Assembly: GCA_000333855.2 (NCBI GenBank)
Contig: CM007315.1
Span: 436,788 to 500,787 of the forward strand
Origin: Endotrypanum monterogeii
Lineage: Eukaryota > Euglenozoa > Kinetoplastea > Trypanosomatida > Trypanosomatidae
Length of the DNA stretch: 64,000 bases
Direction of reading: 5' to 3'
Of the stretch, positions 8,869-20,800 are shown one piece after another. Both the position numbers and the translations under genes were made by a program. A model generated the notes under the pieces. That model was not told the DNA's origin. It ran no database searches and saw nothing but the letters and a program-made list of their open reading frames with translations. Every line of letters begins with the position of its first letter. Positions within the stretch are counted from its first letter, which is position 1.

Positions 8869-11800
8869 TCACGGTAATATGAGTTTATCAAAGAAATTTG
8901 ACTCCTCGAGAAGTATTTCTTGTCGTTTATGTCGCTCTTCGCAGCCCAGAAGAATGCACTGTATACGTGTGCGCTGACGCTTCACACGCCAAAAATGTTG
9001 CGAATGTCGATTTGTTTTCACTGAACAGTGACTATTGTCCGCGAGAGGCACCATGCGTGTGGCGCTCGGATGCAAACTACCAGTTGCTTCACCGATCAGA
9101 GGCTTCGATTTCTTTTCCAACGGCGGATCCGACACTGCTTCATCCAGACATACTGTGTGGCCAACCGCGGTCTGCTGGGCTGTAGCTTGGTCGGGCTTCA
9201 ATTCCATGCAGTTGCCGCTTCCGAGAGAGATGCTTTTGAGCTGCACATCAGCGCTGGATGTCAACGAGGATAGGGAAAGCTGTCGTGAGGTTGGTATTTG
9301 TTCACTTTGACTGTTTGGATTCGAAGGGTGATCTTGGTGGCGAGTACTGCGACTGATTTTCGGCCCCGAGACAGGATCACGCGATCCGTTCAAAGATGCA
9401 GAGGTGTGGATCGGCTTGGCACAATGCGCTGCCGTCGTCATCAATGGAGACTTGCTTCGCTTCTGCGATGTGGAGTCTGTGTTGAAATTGTCTTCGGCTG
9501 CTACGATGATTCTTTCTTCTTCTTCGACGGGCGCCGAGTATGCGCTGATGATGCGGAGGAGTCGTTGGTAGGCCTCCGCAGGGTCTGGCACCGCCGACGG
9601 CAGCGGTATGCGGTACTGTTGAAGATCATCGACACTGCCAGTCGGAGGAAGCAACTGTGCCAGGTCAAGCGGTGGCACATACACTGGGGGCGGCTTGATT
9701 TCGCACATAGCCTCGTCTCCACACCAAAGCTGGCTTTGCTGTGAGCGGTTTTCGTCTTCATCGGTATCGCTCTGACCGCCCGGGCAGGAGCTCAAATGGG
9801 GAGACTCGTTTCCTGTGCTTCGGCTGCACCATTTATGTGTCTTTCTTCGCAGGTTTACGTCTTTCCCGCCCACCCTGTTCCCCTCCTTGGTATTCCTCAC
9901 CACGTTGTCAGGCACCGGCATCGCACACGGGTGCGAATCCGCCGAGGTGGGTGGTGCAGGTGTGCCGTCGCTGGTTACATCCCTCTTGTGGCGGTATTTC
10001 TCCAAAAGCGCATCGACGCTTTGCTCGAGTTTGTCGAGATCGCTTAAGGGGGTGTAGGAGAGAGAAGCTATCAATGAGGGGGGTGAGTGGGGTGGTGGGG
10101 CTGCCTCCTCTTCCGGGGTGCTGCGGGCATCCACCGTTTGCTGGCCTGGGCGGTGTGCGGATGTTGACCTTCGATCCCCCTCGAATGTCTTCTTCTCCAT
10201 TAGGGGAAGAACACCCGAATGAATACGCAGGCTTCTGTTTCGGAGAGACACACACAAAGCACCTGGTATAAATGACGAGGAAGACTTCAAACTTCGCCCC
10301 TGTGCATCAGCGTCTGGTATCCGCGTCTCCTTGTTGCTCACCTCGGTATCACCAGTGTGGTTGCTGGTTAGTTGAAGCTTATGGAGGAGGTGGTGCGGCT
10401 TCGCCTGCAGAAGTACCTGTTCTCCCCCACACGTCAGATGTGTGGTGTCCAGTTCGGTTAGCACAGTAACGGATGCAAAGCATGTTCTTGGAACAGAGGG
10501 TAGACAAGACGGCTGAATCGTTCCTAACCGAGTGGACTCCGCGTGGGAGAAACACCCATCATGGGGGCGACCGATCGAGTCCGGACGAACCACCCTGGCA
10601 GCGTATGACCTCTTCGCTGGGATGAGATGTTCGCGTGTTCCCTTCACGGTCGTTTCGGTGGTCGAGGCGGAGACGGGGGAATCTCGGCTTCCCAGATGAG
10701 AGAGATGACGAGGGTCGATGAGATTCTCTGCGGTAGCTTCGGCAGTAGGTGGGGATGAACCTCCTTTGTTGGGTGCCAAGTCCCGTGTAGACGCGGGGGG
10801 AGTGTCGGTGACAGCGATGTCACGTGGGATCGGCGGGTGGGCGGGTGAAGATGGACGTAAAGCCTCTGCGTTTCCACTGGGCATTGTACCGTAGGCGTCG
10901 GCGAGGGTTTTCGGCTGAGGGGAGACCCCGTCGGCAGTGTGTGGGGACACCACCCCTGGAGATCGTTTCCTGCGGCGCTCGCGGATCGCGCGGGGAGGCT
11001 CCCGCCCTTTAGCGCTAACGACAGACAGGGAAGACGAAGTGGTTCCTTTTGCAGTTGTGACGGACTCTTGTGTGATATGGTGCTCCGGCAGCCCAGGGAT
11101 CGATGGGTAGATCGGGAATGGATGGCCTTGTGAAGCGATGCCTTCGTCCAATTTCGGCAAAAAGGGAGTAGGCTTTGTCTGGGGCATACCCATCGGACTC
11201 AAAGACGATTGCCTTGTGAGGTTCACCGGCATGGATTGCTTCGGCCCCGCTTGATCCACCAGGTCTTCGCTGGGGATAACGATGGGGGAAGCTTGTTTTG
11301 GTGAAGGGCAGGTAGATCCAGCCGACGGGCTGTCGATTTCACGTTGAGTGTGTGGGGTCGGTAAGGGGTGCAACTGTGGTGTGCTCGACAGGTCTGATCT
11401 GCATTGGGAGCGGAGAGACCCCGGTGCGACGGTCGCGATGCTCCTCTTCACAGTTTCGTTTTTCTCTACTTCAGAGCCAAATACACAGTCACTTGAGGTG
11501 GACGGTGTGAGAGTGTTGTTGACATTTTCCGTTAAGGGTGGCGTGTGATGTTCGTTAGATTCTTCCGTCTTCGGCTGCGGTGCAATGGCGATGTCTCCCT
11601 CGGTAGAGTCGCCTGCACTCACTAATGCTTGTCTCCCTATTTTCCTATACCGGCAAGACGCACCCGTTGCTGAAGCGCTCGCGAGTGAGGGCATAGTGTC
11701 GACGATCGACGCAGCCTTCACCTGCTGCGTCACCGGAGCTCCTTCGACGACTGCAACAATTTCGATATTCGGTGAGGTCGAGGCACTGTCCGACGCCACT

Positions 11801-13467
11801 GCCGTCGACAGGGTGGCCTTCTTCTGTTGCCGTTGGCGCCACCGCTTCAGACACGACTGGGGTGGGGCGGGAGAGCTCCTCGCGATGGTGGGTTGTAACT
11901 CCCCATCCGCTGCATCTACGACATCTTTCGTTGTGATACACCCACTTTTATGGCACGCCAGTTCCCCACGTCCTTCATGAAGAAAATGGAGAGCTGATGG
12001 AGCCTCCCTCGGGCATACAGAGGCAGTTATGGCATTGCGTGTGAGGAGGACCTTGGGGCTCAGTTGCCGAGGTTTTTGTTTCCGCCGTTGTTGATCAGGC
12101 GTGCTACGTCGGTGGCGCAGCACCTCCGATAGCGATGTCTTCATCAAACAGGCTGTCGGGCAAGCCACAGATTGTTGGTGAAGGACTTCTTCCATCTCGT
12201 CCCTCCTCGTTGCACACCTTGTGGAGTCAGCAGCAGTGCAGCCCGTAGGTGCGCTCGCCGCTGTTCGGACCCCCAAACATGTAGGCTTCTCTGGACTTCC
12301 TTCTGTGCTATGGCTAGCGGACCGCGTGTAGAAAATCCGTACAGATGGAACGGCTCCGTGATATGCTCGATGAAGAGTTGGCATAGTGAATGTATTTGTG
12401 CTCACGCGCTGCGTGTGGTTCTCAGGGGACGTCCGGCTGTTATAGGGCAGCGGCTTCACGGAGCAATCACACATTTCAACGGCGCACGCTGTTGTCGTCG
12501 AGTCAAAAGCCGCGGCGGAGTCTTCAGTCCCTGGTTCCCGGGGGGAGGACACGAGTGCCATGTGGAAGGAGTTCCCACTACGTCGGGATGTTCCCCTATG
12601 CGCTGAGCTCGAAATCATGTTGCACGTTGACGTGGTGAATTGAGGGCGAGGCGAGCTCTGCGGGTTGGCTGATACGTCTTGAGGTTGTGCGGTTCCGTGT
12701 GAGTTGCCGCTCGGGCCGGCATCGATGAGAATGTTACTCGTTTTTTTGCGGCGATGCCGGGGATTGTTACATTTCACACGGTCTGGATGCGATGAGGAGA
12801 GCCCGGCACGGACATCGTCGACATCATCGCTTGAGGGGGATGCACCGCAGACGTAGTCGTATCCGTCGTCGGATGTTTGATTTACAGATGCCACGGTGGA
12901 GGGGAGTTCCGCCCCTGATCCCGCAGATGGCTCTGCCATGGAGTTTTTCCTCGTACAAAATGGGGCGAAATTAAAAGGTCTGTGCGGTGTTTCACTCGTT
13001 GGCGCTGCCGGGGCTTCACGCACACGCGCATACGTAGAAATATTCCCTTCCCCCTCTGTCCCAGTATCGACCGTTCTCTGCGAAACAGCCGTCTCGGGCA
13101 AGAATGCTCGGCGCTGCAGTGGTGCGCTGCGGAACGCCTGGCGGTTCCGCGGCGGCCCGTCTGCGCTGACTTGGGGGCATAGGTCCGGTGCGCTGTCCAC
13201 GCACCGACCTGAGAGTAGCGGTGGGTTTAATGGTGCCGAACGCAGTACGTTTGTTTCCATTTCTGCAGTGTGACTGTGACGCTGGGATGCAACGGAGGCG
13301 CAGTTGACCCAATTCACAGACGTGCCCCAATAGTGGTGCGAGTCAGCTGCGCCACTCTTGTAGATTCTGCTCTTATTGACGCGACCTGAGCGGGAGGGGA
13401 TGTGCGAGGGTGATGAGGAAGAACTGTTCGGCTGCTTGGCGTTTGCAACGCCAGTACTGCCGCCCAT
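8869..13467 (-). CDS. Large low-complexity hypothetical protein, 1,532 residues
   Basis: The frame is open further upstream, but the first ATG is at 13467 (MGGSTGVANAKQ). A CTCAG acceptor lies 37 nt before it. The protein is rich in Ser, Pro, Thr and charged residues and is predicted mostly disordered. Two segments look ordered: one near residue 1140 (LSDLDKLEQSVDALLEKYRH, helical) and one near residues 1258-1330 (VYVPPLDLAQLLPPTG through PDPAEAYQRLLRIISAYS). Many SP/TP sites suggest a phosphorylated scaffold, but this is inference. The C-terminus is basic then acidic (RQEILLEESNFFDKLILP). There is no signal peptide, membrane helix or catalytic motif. It lies directly downstream of the PP2C gene. 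The function is unknown. Confidence 0.85.
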   Translation of the reverse strand: MGGSTGVANAKQPNSSSSSPSHIPSRSGRVNKSRIYKSGAADSHHYWGTSVNWVNCASVASQRHSHTAEMETNVLRSAPLNPPLLSGRCVDSAPDLCPQVSADGPPRNRQAFRSAPLQRRAFLPETAVSQRTVDTGTEGEGNISTYARVREAPAAPTSETPHRPFNFAPFCTRKNSMAEPSAGSGAELPSTVASVNQTSDDGYDYVCGASPSSDDVDDVRAGLSSSHPDRVKCNNPRHRRKKTSNILIDAGPSGNSHGTAQPQDVSANPQSSPRPQFTTSTCNMISSSAHRGTSRRSGNSFHMALVSSPREPGTEDSAAAFDSTTTACAVEMCDCSVKPLPYNSRTSPENHTQRVSTNTFTMPTLHRAYHGAVPSVRIFYTRSASHSTEGSPEKPTCLGVRTAASAPTGCTAADSTRCATRRDEMEEVLHQQSVACPTACLMKTSLSEVLRHRRSTPDQQRRKQKPRQLSPKVLLTRNAITASVCPREAPSALHFLHEGRGELACHKSGCITTKDVVDAADGELQPTIARSSPAPPQSCLKRWRQRQQKKATLSTAVASDSASTSPNIEIVAVVEGAPVTQQVKAASIVDTMPSLASASATGASCRYRKIGRQALVSAGDSTEGDIAIAPQPKTEESNEHHTPPLTENVNNTLTPSTSSDCVFGSEVEKNETVKRSIATVAPGSLRSQCRSDLSSTPQLHPLPTPHTQREIDSPSAGSTCPSPKQASPIVIPSEDLVDQAGPKQSMPVNLTRQSSLSPMGMPQTKPTPFLPKLDEGIASQGHPFPIYPSIPGLPEHHITQESVTTAKGTTSSSLSVVSAKGREPPRAIRERRRKRSPGVVSPHTADGVSPQPKTLADAYGTMPSGNAEALRPSSPAHPPIPRDIAVTDTPPASTRDLAPNKGGSSPPTAEATAENLIDPRHLSHLGSRDSPVSASTTETTVKGTREHLIPAKRSYAARVVRPDSIGRPHDGCFSHAESTRLGTIQPSCLPSVPRTCFASVTVLTELDTTHLTCGGEQVLLQAKPHHLLHKLQLTSNHTGDTEVSNKETRIPDADAQGRSLKSSSSFIPGALCVSLRNRSLRIHSGVLPLMEKKTFEGDRRSTSAHRPGQQTVDARSTPEEEAAPPPHSPPSLIASLSYTPLSDLDKLEQSVDALLEKYRHKRDVTSDGTPAPPTSADSHPCAMPVPDNVVRNTKEGNRVGGKDVNLRRKTHKWCSRSTGNESPHLSSCPGGQSDTDEDENRSQQSQLWCGDEAMCEIKPPPVYVPPLDLAQLLPPTGSVDDLQQYRIPLPSAVPDPAEAYQRLLRIISAYSAPVEEEERIIVAAEDNFNTDSTSQKRSKSPLMTTAAHCAKPIHTSASLNGSRDPVSGPKISRSTRHQDHPSNPNSQSEQIPTSRQLSLSSLTSSADVQLKSISLGSGNCMELKPDQATAQQTAVGHTVCLDEAVSDPPLEKKSKPLIGEATGSLHPSATRMVPLADNSHCSVKTNRHSQHFWRVKRQRTRIQCILLGCEERHKRQEILLEESNFFDKLILP

Positions 13468-13503
13468 TACTGTGTCGAGCACGAGTGGATGGATGGTGTG
13501 CAG

Positions 13504-13505
13504 CT
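13504..13505 (-). promoter_or_regulatory. Predicted trans-splice acceptor of the 1,532-residue gene
   Basis: The minus strand reads ATTTCTTTCTCCTCAG, a classic pyrimidine tract plus AG, giving a 36-nt leader to the ATG at 13467. It supports the choice of that ATG over the upstream GTG in the same frame. Confidence 0.7.
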
Positions 13506-13606
13506 GAGGAGAAAGAAATAATCCATGGTGATATTATTGGCAGCAAATGAGAAGATATCCGGAAACAAAAAAGATTTGGTTGCAAGGAAATAGAGAGATA
13601 TAGAAG

Positions 13607-13625
13607 GTGTGTGTGTGTGTGTGTG
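13607..13625. repeat. GT microsatellite
   Basis: About nine GT units followed by a long G run, in the 5' flank of the 1,532-residue gene. Confidence 0.9.
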
Positions 13626-13762
13626 GTTGGGGGGGGGGGGGAGGGTTGAAGGTACTGCGAGGGGCGGTGCAATTTGTCGCGGTTCCACCCGCACGCAAAA
13701 CTAACTCCACTCCCTATCCCTTTCCCACATACACACAGATACGTAGATACGCAGCTATCGAG

Positions 13763-14052
13763 GCGCGTTCAGGGGGGAGCATCCACACGGCTGCATGGAC
13801 TGCTAAAACAACCGTCAACGAAAGAAGTGATATTGTGCCAAACTATAGGTGTATTTTTTTTTTCTGTTCTGTTGAATCAATTTATTCATTCAGCGTCAAG
13901 ACCCTAAACATGATAAATAAATAGTGCAGAAGAAATCGCTTTCCAGACCTGTGCCGTCTGATTCTAACCCAGCGAGAAGTCGATGAAGGGAAGCACACAG
14001 CTTTAAAATGTACACACACATATATATACATTAATACACACACAAACACACA

Positions 14053-14086
<34 letters not shown>

Positions 14087-14406
14087 NNNNNNNNNNNNNN
14101 NNNNNNNNNNNNNNNNGCGCGTTCAGGGGGGAGCATCCACACGGCTGCATGGACTGCTAAAACAACCGTCAACGAAAGAAGTGATATTGTGCCAAACTAT
14201 AGGTGTATTTTTTTTTTCTGTTCTGTTGAATCAATTTATTCATTCAGCGTCAAGACCCTAAACATGATAAATAAATAGTGCAGAAGAAATCGCTTTCCAG
14301 ACCTGTGCCGTCTGATTCTAACCCAGCGAGAAGTCGATGAAGGGAAGCACACAGCTTTAAAATGTACACACACATATATATACATTAATACACACACAAA
14401 CACACA

Positions 14407-14438
<32 letters not shown>

Positions 14439-14440
14439 TC
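13763..14440. repeat. 324-bp direct duplication flanking an N gap
   Basis: Bases 13763-14086 and 14117-14440 are the same sequence at an offset of 354, as far as I can compare them by eye. Both end in a CA tract, which is at least 30 nt in the left copy and 28 nt in the right. Only the 30-N gap separates them. This is the expected appearance of two contigs overlapping in a CA repeat that were scaffolded rather than merged. A true tandem duplication is less likely. Confidence 0.9.
14087..14116. other. Assembly gap (30 N)
   Basis: Thirty unknown bases directly after a CA microsatellite. The real gap is probably zero or negative, because the flanks overlap. Confidence 0.98.
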
Positions 14441-14843
14441 GAGAAACGCAGCGAAAAAGAAAAAGATTCCGTGTAGGACAAGAAAGCAAGAAAGAGGAGG
14501 GGGGGGGAGGAGGCGGAGAAACACGAGCATGAAATACTTTCCTCCCCCCTCTCTCCAAAAGAAAAAAAAAAAAACTACTCAGGAGATCAGAGCCGTTAAA
14601 ACGACAACGACATAACGAGGGGAAAAAGAAAGAGAGGAGAAACGACGGTAACAAGTGGTTGTGTTTAAATACAACAAAGGGAATACAAAAAAAGGAAGGA
14701 AGATCCTATACTGGCGCATCATCGATAAAGTGTTTTGACTCCGCCTGGCGATCAATGATTCTAGGTAGATGGCGGTTTCTATTGGAGCTTCTCCTACCGG
14801 CGCGCACCAACACCAGTCAGCCACGCCGTAGGCGATACGAACC

Positions 14844-17800
14844 TCACTCCTGAATATTACGCCGCTCGACGATGATGAGGCTGCAGTTGTCCAGACCGAT
14901 GCCCTCGTCGTTGTCCTCTGGGGCCACACACTGAGCGAAGACGCCAGCTGCAGCTGTGAGAAGAACTGCATCCACTTGAGGGAGCCGCTGCGCTGCATCG
15001 TCGTCGTCATCATAGTAGTCGCCGGTGATAGATTTGTGAAGGCTTTTCTTTGAGGGGAGGTTCGCACGTTGCATCAGAGACGGGGCCATGGGGATCTTAC
15101 AGGGGGTTTCAATTTTATGAAAAGCGGTGCCGGATGGCGCGGGTGACCCGGTGGAAAAGCTCAGCGATGAATTCTTTTCTGGATCTGCCGGTCCTCGCAG
15201 ATGACGTTGATAGAGATCGGCACCGTGCAGCACAGCATCCATTGCAGAACCGGAGACCGTTAGGTCGTTGACTGTGTTGGTCAGCGCCACGTGAACCTGA
15301 TGCAGTGTTGCTGTGTCCCACACCCCATCACAGGCGAGTACGATACCCCATCGATCTGTATCGTTCGGAACCGGCATGATTGTAACGTCGGGCACTGCGG
15401 AGACAGCCTGCTTGTGTGGTCCGACGCCGCCACATTGTTTGAAGTCAAAGTCGCCTAGTGCACGCGGGACGGCAGACATACCTTCAATACGACCATTAAG
15501 GATGGCGTAGCCTGCGGCATGAATGCGCGCCTGCTCCTGCTCGTCAGACACCCGGTGCTTGACACTGATCACTTTAATACGGTCCTTCGTGTAGAAGGCT
15601 GCGCCGCTGTCACCGATGTTTGCGCATAGGACAAAGTTGGCTGTGATACCCACGACGCATGCTGTGCAGCCCACGCAGTCGTAGTCCCCGCGAACTCCTT
15701 CCGGGGTCGAGCGGAGGTAGTCATCGAGAGAGATGAGTGCGTCTTCCATAATACTTGCGAAGTACTGACGAAGCATTTCCATTTCCGGAATAGACACCAC
15801 CGCCGCCGGAGACAAACAAGCAGCAGTGCTCGCAGAGGCGAGGTTTGTGTTGTGGTTGGAGCCGCTCTCACGCCGCGGATTCTCTGCCGCAAGGATGGTG
15901 CCCGGTTTCGGAATCCCTATTAGGGGAGATACCACGCTTGCTGAGGCAGAGATCGGGTCCTGCAGCGGCTCATCTACTGCAGCCCACGTATCCAGCGTTG
16001 CCCCGGTTTTTCGAAATTGTTTCAAGAAATTTGAGTTTCCGGGCGTGGGTGCGCCTGCGTTGCCGGGGTGCTCCGCGCGCACGCTAGGATAGGGCATATG
16101 TTTGCCTCCACTTGAATCCCCTGCATTTTCCATGACCAGAGACGTATCCTTCGCCCCTGCTACACCGGGCCCGTGCGTGCTACTCGCAACGTGGAGTCGA
16201 AGCGACTCAGCTGTGACTGGCACGACGAGGGAAAGCGATCCAGGGCCGGTGGCATTGCGCAGCTCAGTAGCTAGGGAAGGGGCCGCGTCAGCAGCATCGT
16301 GGCACGGAGAGATTTTGGTGGCGTTCGGCTCGAATGGATGAACAGGTGAGCCGTCGCCGGGAACCAATAAGTGCTCACCCGGACGTGGCTCTTGAGGAGG
16401 TGTGCAGATATGTGAAGGTAAAGCGTGACCAGGGACGGCCTCGAAAGACCCCGAAGGACTCGACTCCGCTGTCACTGCAGGTGCGTTATGATATGCGGGT
16501 GTGGCTAACGATGGAGTGATCAGTGCGCCATAGCTACGCGTGCCATCGTCCGGCTGAACGGACGCCAAGGATGGAGGTAGCCACGACGCTGTTCCTCGTG
16601 CGACAGCCGCTGAGTCTGTTTCGGCCTCCAGAAAAAAGAGAAGCGCGCGGGCGCGCACATCATCGGGGCGTGTTTCCCTGATCGCGTGCCGCAAGTGTGC
16701 CTCGAAGTGACGGGCCGCCAGCTTCGCCACTGCATCCCCGCCATGCCCGTCAAACACGCAGAACACTGCCATGGGTATCGTTTCATTGGGTGCCGCTTCG
16801 AACTCCTCTGCTCTCGCCGGTCCCGGGGAAGAATCCCCTGCGTCAATTGTATGTGTGAAACGAGTCTCGTCCGCCTCGAGGTCGCCGGCTCCCACTGTCG
16901 CGTTCAGCATGAGGGGTTTATCCGCGGCCGAGGAATCGTTCAATTCGCACGAGTTGTGACACACTGCTGAGGAGAAGCGCCGGGGGGCATTTTTATTGTC
17001 GAGGGTGTCGACAGGACTACTTGCAGCAGCGGCAGCTACAGCCTGGAGCTCCTTGCGGTTGACTACTTCCCCCGAGAGGGCAGGTATGTCGACTAGAAAG
17101 ACGGCCTCGGCGTCCTCTTGCGTGGTCCGCCAACCCTGCACTCTCGCCCCGAGTGCGCAAAGCTTTGTGACTGGCTCACCGACGGTGACTGCGTTACCGA
17201 ACGAGAGCTCAAGAAGATCGCGGCTGAGGAACTGTTGCATCGGCGATTGCACGGGAAACTGTGATGGTGTGGGGCTACCAGCAGTGCTGGGGTGCGCCCG
17301 GAGCAGCGCAGCACCACCAAAGGGAGACCCAGGGGCGCAGCTGAGGTAGCCAGCATCTGATCGTCTAATTGATTCGGACCTTCCGTTTGGCAGCAGAGAC
17401 ATGCTTGAGGCCAACTGCAGGTTTCTTGGAGCAGAAGTCGGCGTGTCTGACGCTCCCGTCGCCGCGGTGGGCGGAGATGAGGCGGAGGCTCCATGTTTGC
17501 AAGTCGTCGTGGCAGGTGGTAGCATGTGCATCGGTTGTAGAAAAGGGAGACTCTCCGCGCCGATCACCGAACCGACCGAATTGCGCGCCGCTGCGGGCGG
17601 TGTGGCGTCCTTGAGCCGCACCTCGTAGCCGACGCAGTGAATATCGCGGGCGGGCTGCTTTAAATATGTGCCACGTGTGTAGGCGATCTGATCCACTAGT
17701 GCGTCGTAGACCTCCGTGTGCTTCCAGGTAAACTGATGGCACTTCTCGCACCAGAAGATACGGTCAAAGCTGTTCATAATGTCCAGAAGATTCAGAAAGA

Positions 17801-20800
17801 GGGTACACTCGCCAGGGCTCCGTAGATGATGCTGTCGGACGTGCGACGGGCACACCGCCTCCAGACAGTGCAAGCACAGAAAAGCGGCTGGGCGGCGATT
17901 GCAGCAGCTGCAGTGATCGTAAAGGTCATTTGCATTGTATCGACTACAGTCCGGCCCTTTGAAGTCTTTCGAAATAAACGATGCATCGCAGTGGCAGGCG
18001 CCTTCGTTGGCCTCGTCTTCGCCGGCGTCGTGTCGGTTCTTGGTACCTAATTCCTCCTTTAGATTCCGTGGAGCGGTGAAACTCCCTTGGTCGTCCACCC
18101 ACATGGATCCCTGCCGCTCGTATCGGGAGACCTCGTCCTCAGGGTCCATCAGCATGACACCGTTGGAGACGTCAAAGACAAGCCTTGCCGCCACCTTTGC
18201 ATCGCTAGAGCCGTCTGGGAGCGTTTCTTCATCCACCGGGTCCATCTTGTACACGCTCGCTACCGTGCCGAAGGTGTATTCTTCAGGCTCCAGAGGCTTG
18301 ACGTTGGATGCCTGTGCAGGGGTGCGGCGAATCTGACTACAGGAAAGGGACGGTGCGGCCCCTGTATCACTGCTACAATTCGCATCCGGGAGAACGACAA
18401 GACCGCTCGGCTGCAGGCCGCCAGAGTTGCCGTTGACATACATGGATAGATTTCCCGGTGCACTGAGAAGCATCGGCATCGTGAAGCTGCTGCCGGGAGC
18501 TCCAAGGAATACGGAGCCGAGCCGTTGGGATGTGCAATTGGGATCTGGGGTGGGCGCGTGGTGGACGAGTTGCGGGTCACTCGTGGGCGTCGGATCTGGG
18601 GTACCCTTTTCCTTCTTCTCAGAAACCGATCTCAGAGGGGAATAATGACGTCGTATCGTGTCCGTGTCACTGCTTCCGGTACTCACGTTGGTGTTTCGAT
18701 TGCTCTCTGGGGATGCGGAGACGGTGAGAGGCATGGTCGACGCTTTATTTGGCACGAGTTCGTACCGAGGAAGAAAGACGTGCTCAAAAGAGGTCCACAT
18801 GCCCACCGTACGGCGCTGTGCACCCTCTCTTTCATCGAATTCTTCCGCTGACACCGCTATAGCATCGGGATTCTCCGCAGCTCTGTCGCGGCCACGCGAG
18901 TGCTTCGCGTCTGTGTCTCTAGTATGCTCCGCGCCGTCAGAGGCATCTTCGTCGTCGCTGCCCTTCTGCACCAACATTGTTTCGTCGTCGTCGTCGTCGG
19001 AGTACATTTTTTCAACACGAATGTCGGGGAGGACTTCGATGGGGAATGATTCCTCTGAAAAAAACTTTGCCGACGTCTCCGCGTTAGTCAACTCTGCTTT
19101 GGTGTGCTTTTGACGACGACAAAAACTACCTTTGCTCTGGTGCCGGCCGTGCTGAGATTCCGAATGGGTGTATAGGGCTTGTTTGCTGCGCTTGTGGTGG
19201 AAGCTCGTCATGGTCCCGTAGTGAAGGCTGGAGTAAGTGCTGCGGCGACGCAACTTGCGCAGTTCGGCGGTGGTCGTGTTCATCAAGCTATCCATGCCGA
19301 AGCGACTGTTGACCGTGCGCAGCATGTAGTCCCCATCAGAGTCCTCGGCTTCGTCGGTGTCGACCGTGATGGCGCCCGTGTCGCCACCTGTGCAGCGGTA
19401 GGCTCTGGTATCCGCTACGCTACACCGTCGCAGTGTCGAGCCTGCGTTCGTCTCATCTGTCGAGCGCAGGCCGATGGGCGTATCCGTGTAGTGCGTCGGC
19501 GTTTTCGGCGACAGATCTTCGGTCGATCTCGTATGTGGAAAAGCACCGGCGGTTATCGCAAGGGAGGCTTTAGAGAATGAACTGGTGCAGCCGCTCGACG
19601 TCGGATGTAACTCGGGCCGCGGCGAGAGACGAGGGGGGGGAGAGGCCGATGCGCCACCAGCATTCACCCTCGCTGTTGGCAACTCCAGCCCTAGAGAGAC
19701 CCCCGACGATTCCCTCAGCAACTGCGCAGTCGATGGGACGTGGCAAAATGAAAAAGGCATTCCCTCATGGAAGCTGTGTACGTCAGCGGAGCCTGTCAGC
19801 GAGGATTGCGAAGCCGACATCGTCCTTTGAAGCGGTAGAGGTGGGAGCTGATGGTTGAGGATGAGCTGAGATGCTAGTCGGGATTGTGAGGACGGCGATA
19901 GAGGAGGCTGTGCACTGCATCCCAGTGTAGCGCCACCGCAAATGTCAGATGTACTAGCCATCAGTGCAAGGTCATCGACTGTATGACTACGGAGATGAAG
20001 TGTAGGCGACGATGTTCTGTAAGAGGGGCTGCATTCGCGGCCTGTCCCGTGGGCAGTGTGTGGGGTCATGGTAACAGTGCCGTCCAATGCCAGCATCTTG
20101 CTGCGCTGCCGCCTGTGCGAACGCGCGGTGTGTGCCTGCTGCGGATCCTTCAAGGAAGGAGGTCCCCCGGGAAGAGGAGTAGGTCCTAGGGTTGACGTTG
20201 ATGATGAAAGCTCATAAGGTGTCCATGTGCCCCGTTGCGCGGGGTGTGGTAGTTGATGCTGCTTCCACCGACCCACAATCTTGTTGGAGGTTCGCGTGAG
20301 CTGGTCGCGAGCACTGGATTTAGAGATGGCAGTGCCAGACGCTTTGCCCGTGTAATGTCGTTGCTCGAGGTGCAGACTCCGTGTTGGCCGAACCGTCGAT
20401 GAAGCCATCTGACTCTCAGCGCTCGGGGCTGCTGCTTCGAGGTTCTTTGTGTTTGATTGCATGGTCAAGCGGGTGGTATCTCGCGAGCAGGCCGGGCCTC
20501 CCACAATCGCCCCCGGATCGCCTGTGATGGTGCTCGGCATCCCCTGCGATGATCCGTGTCGCCTATGCGCGGTGTCCCAGTGCTGTGCAGCGGTTTCCAG
20601 AGCAAAGCCATCACAGTCGGGCGTTGCAGCCCTGAAACACGCCACCGTTTGCGGCGTTGATGGGGCCGACGTGGCGAACTTGATTGTCGGTCTGCTCATG
20701 CCCGAGTCGTCTACTGGTCGGTATACGCCCTTCTGCGTCAAGGCTGGCAGACTCTCTACATCATATGCACATGTTTCGTTTCTCTCGTCCACGTTGACAG

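Larger units (their letters stand above)
13468..14843. other. Intergenic spacer containing an assembly gap
   Basis: Contains a GT repeat (13607-13625), a G run, the duplicated block and gap described separately, and purine-rich sequence up to the PP2C stop codon. No gene is seen. Confidence 0.7.

Noticed and set aside
13451..13482. Shared MGGST N-terminus of the 1,532-residue protein and the PP2C protein as a myristoylation signal
   Set aside because: In the PP2C frame the MGGST start is a GTG codon and the real ATG lies 11 codons downstream, so the similarity is coincidental.
14117..14440. Tandem duplication as a biological event
   Set aside because: The copy abuts an N gap and ends in the same CA repeat, so an assembly overlap is the simpler explanation.
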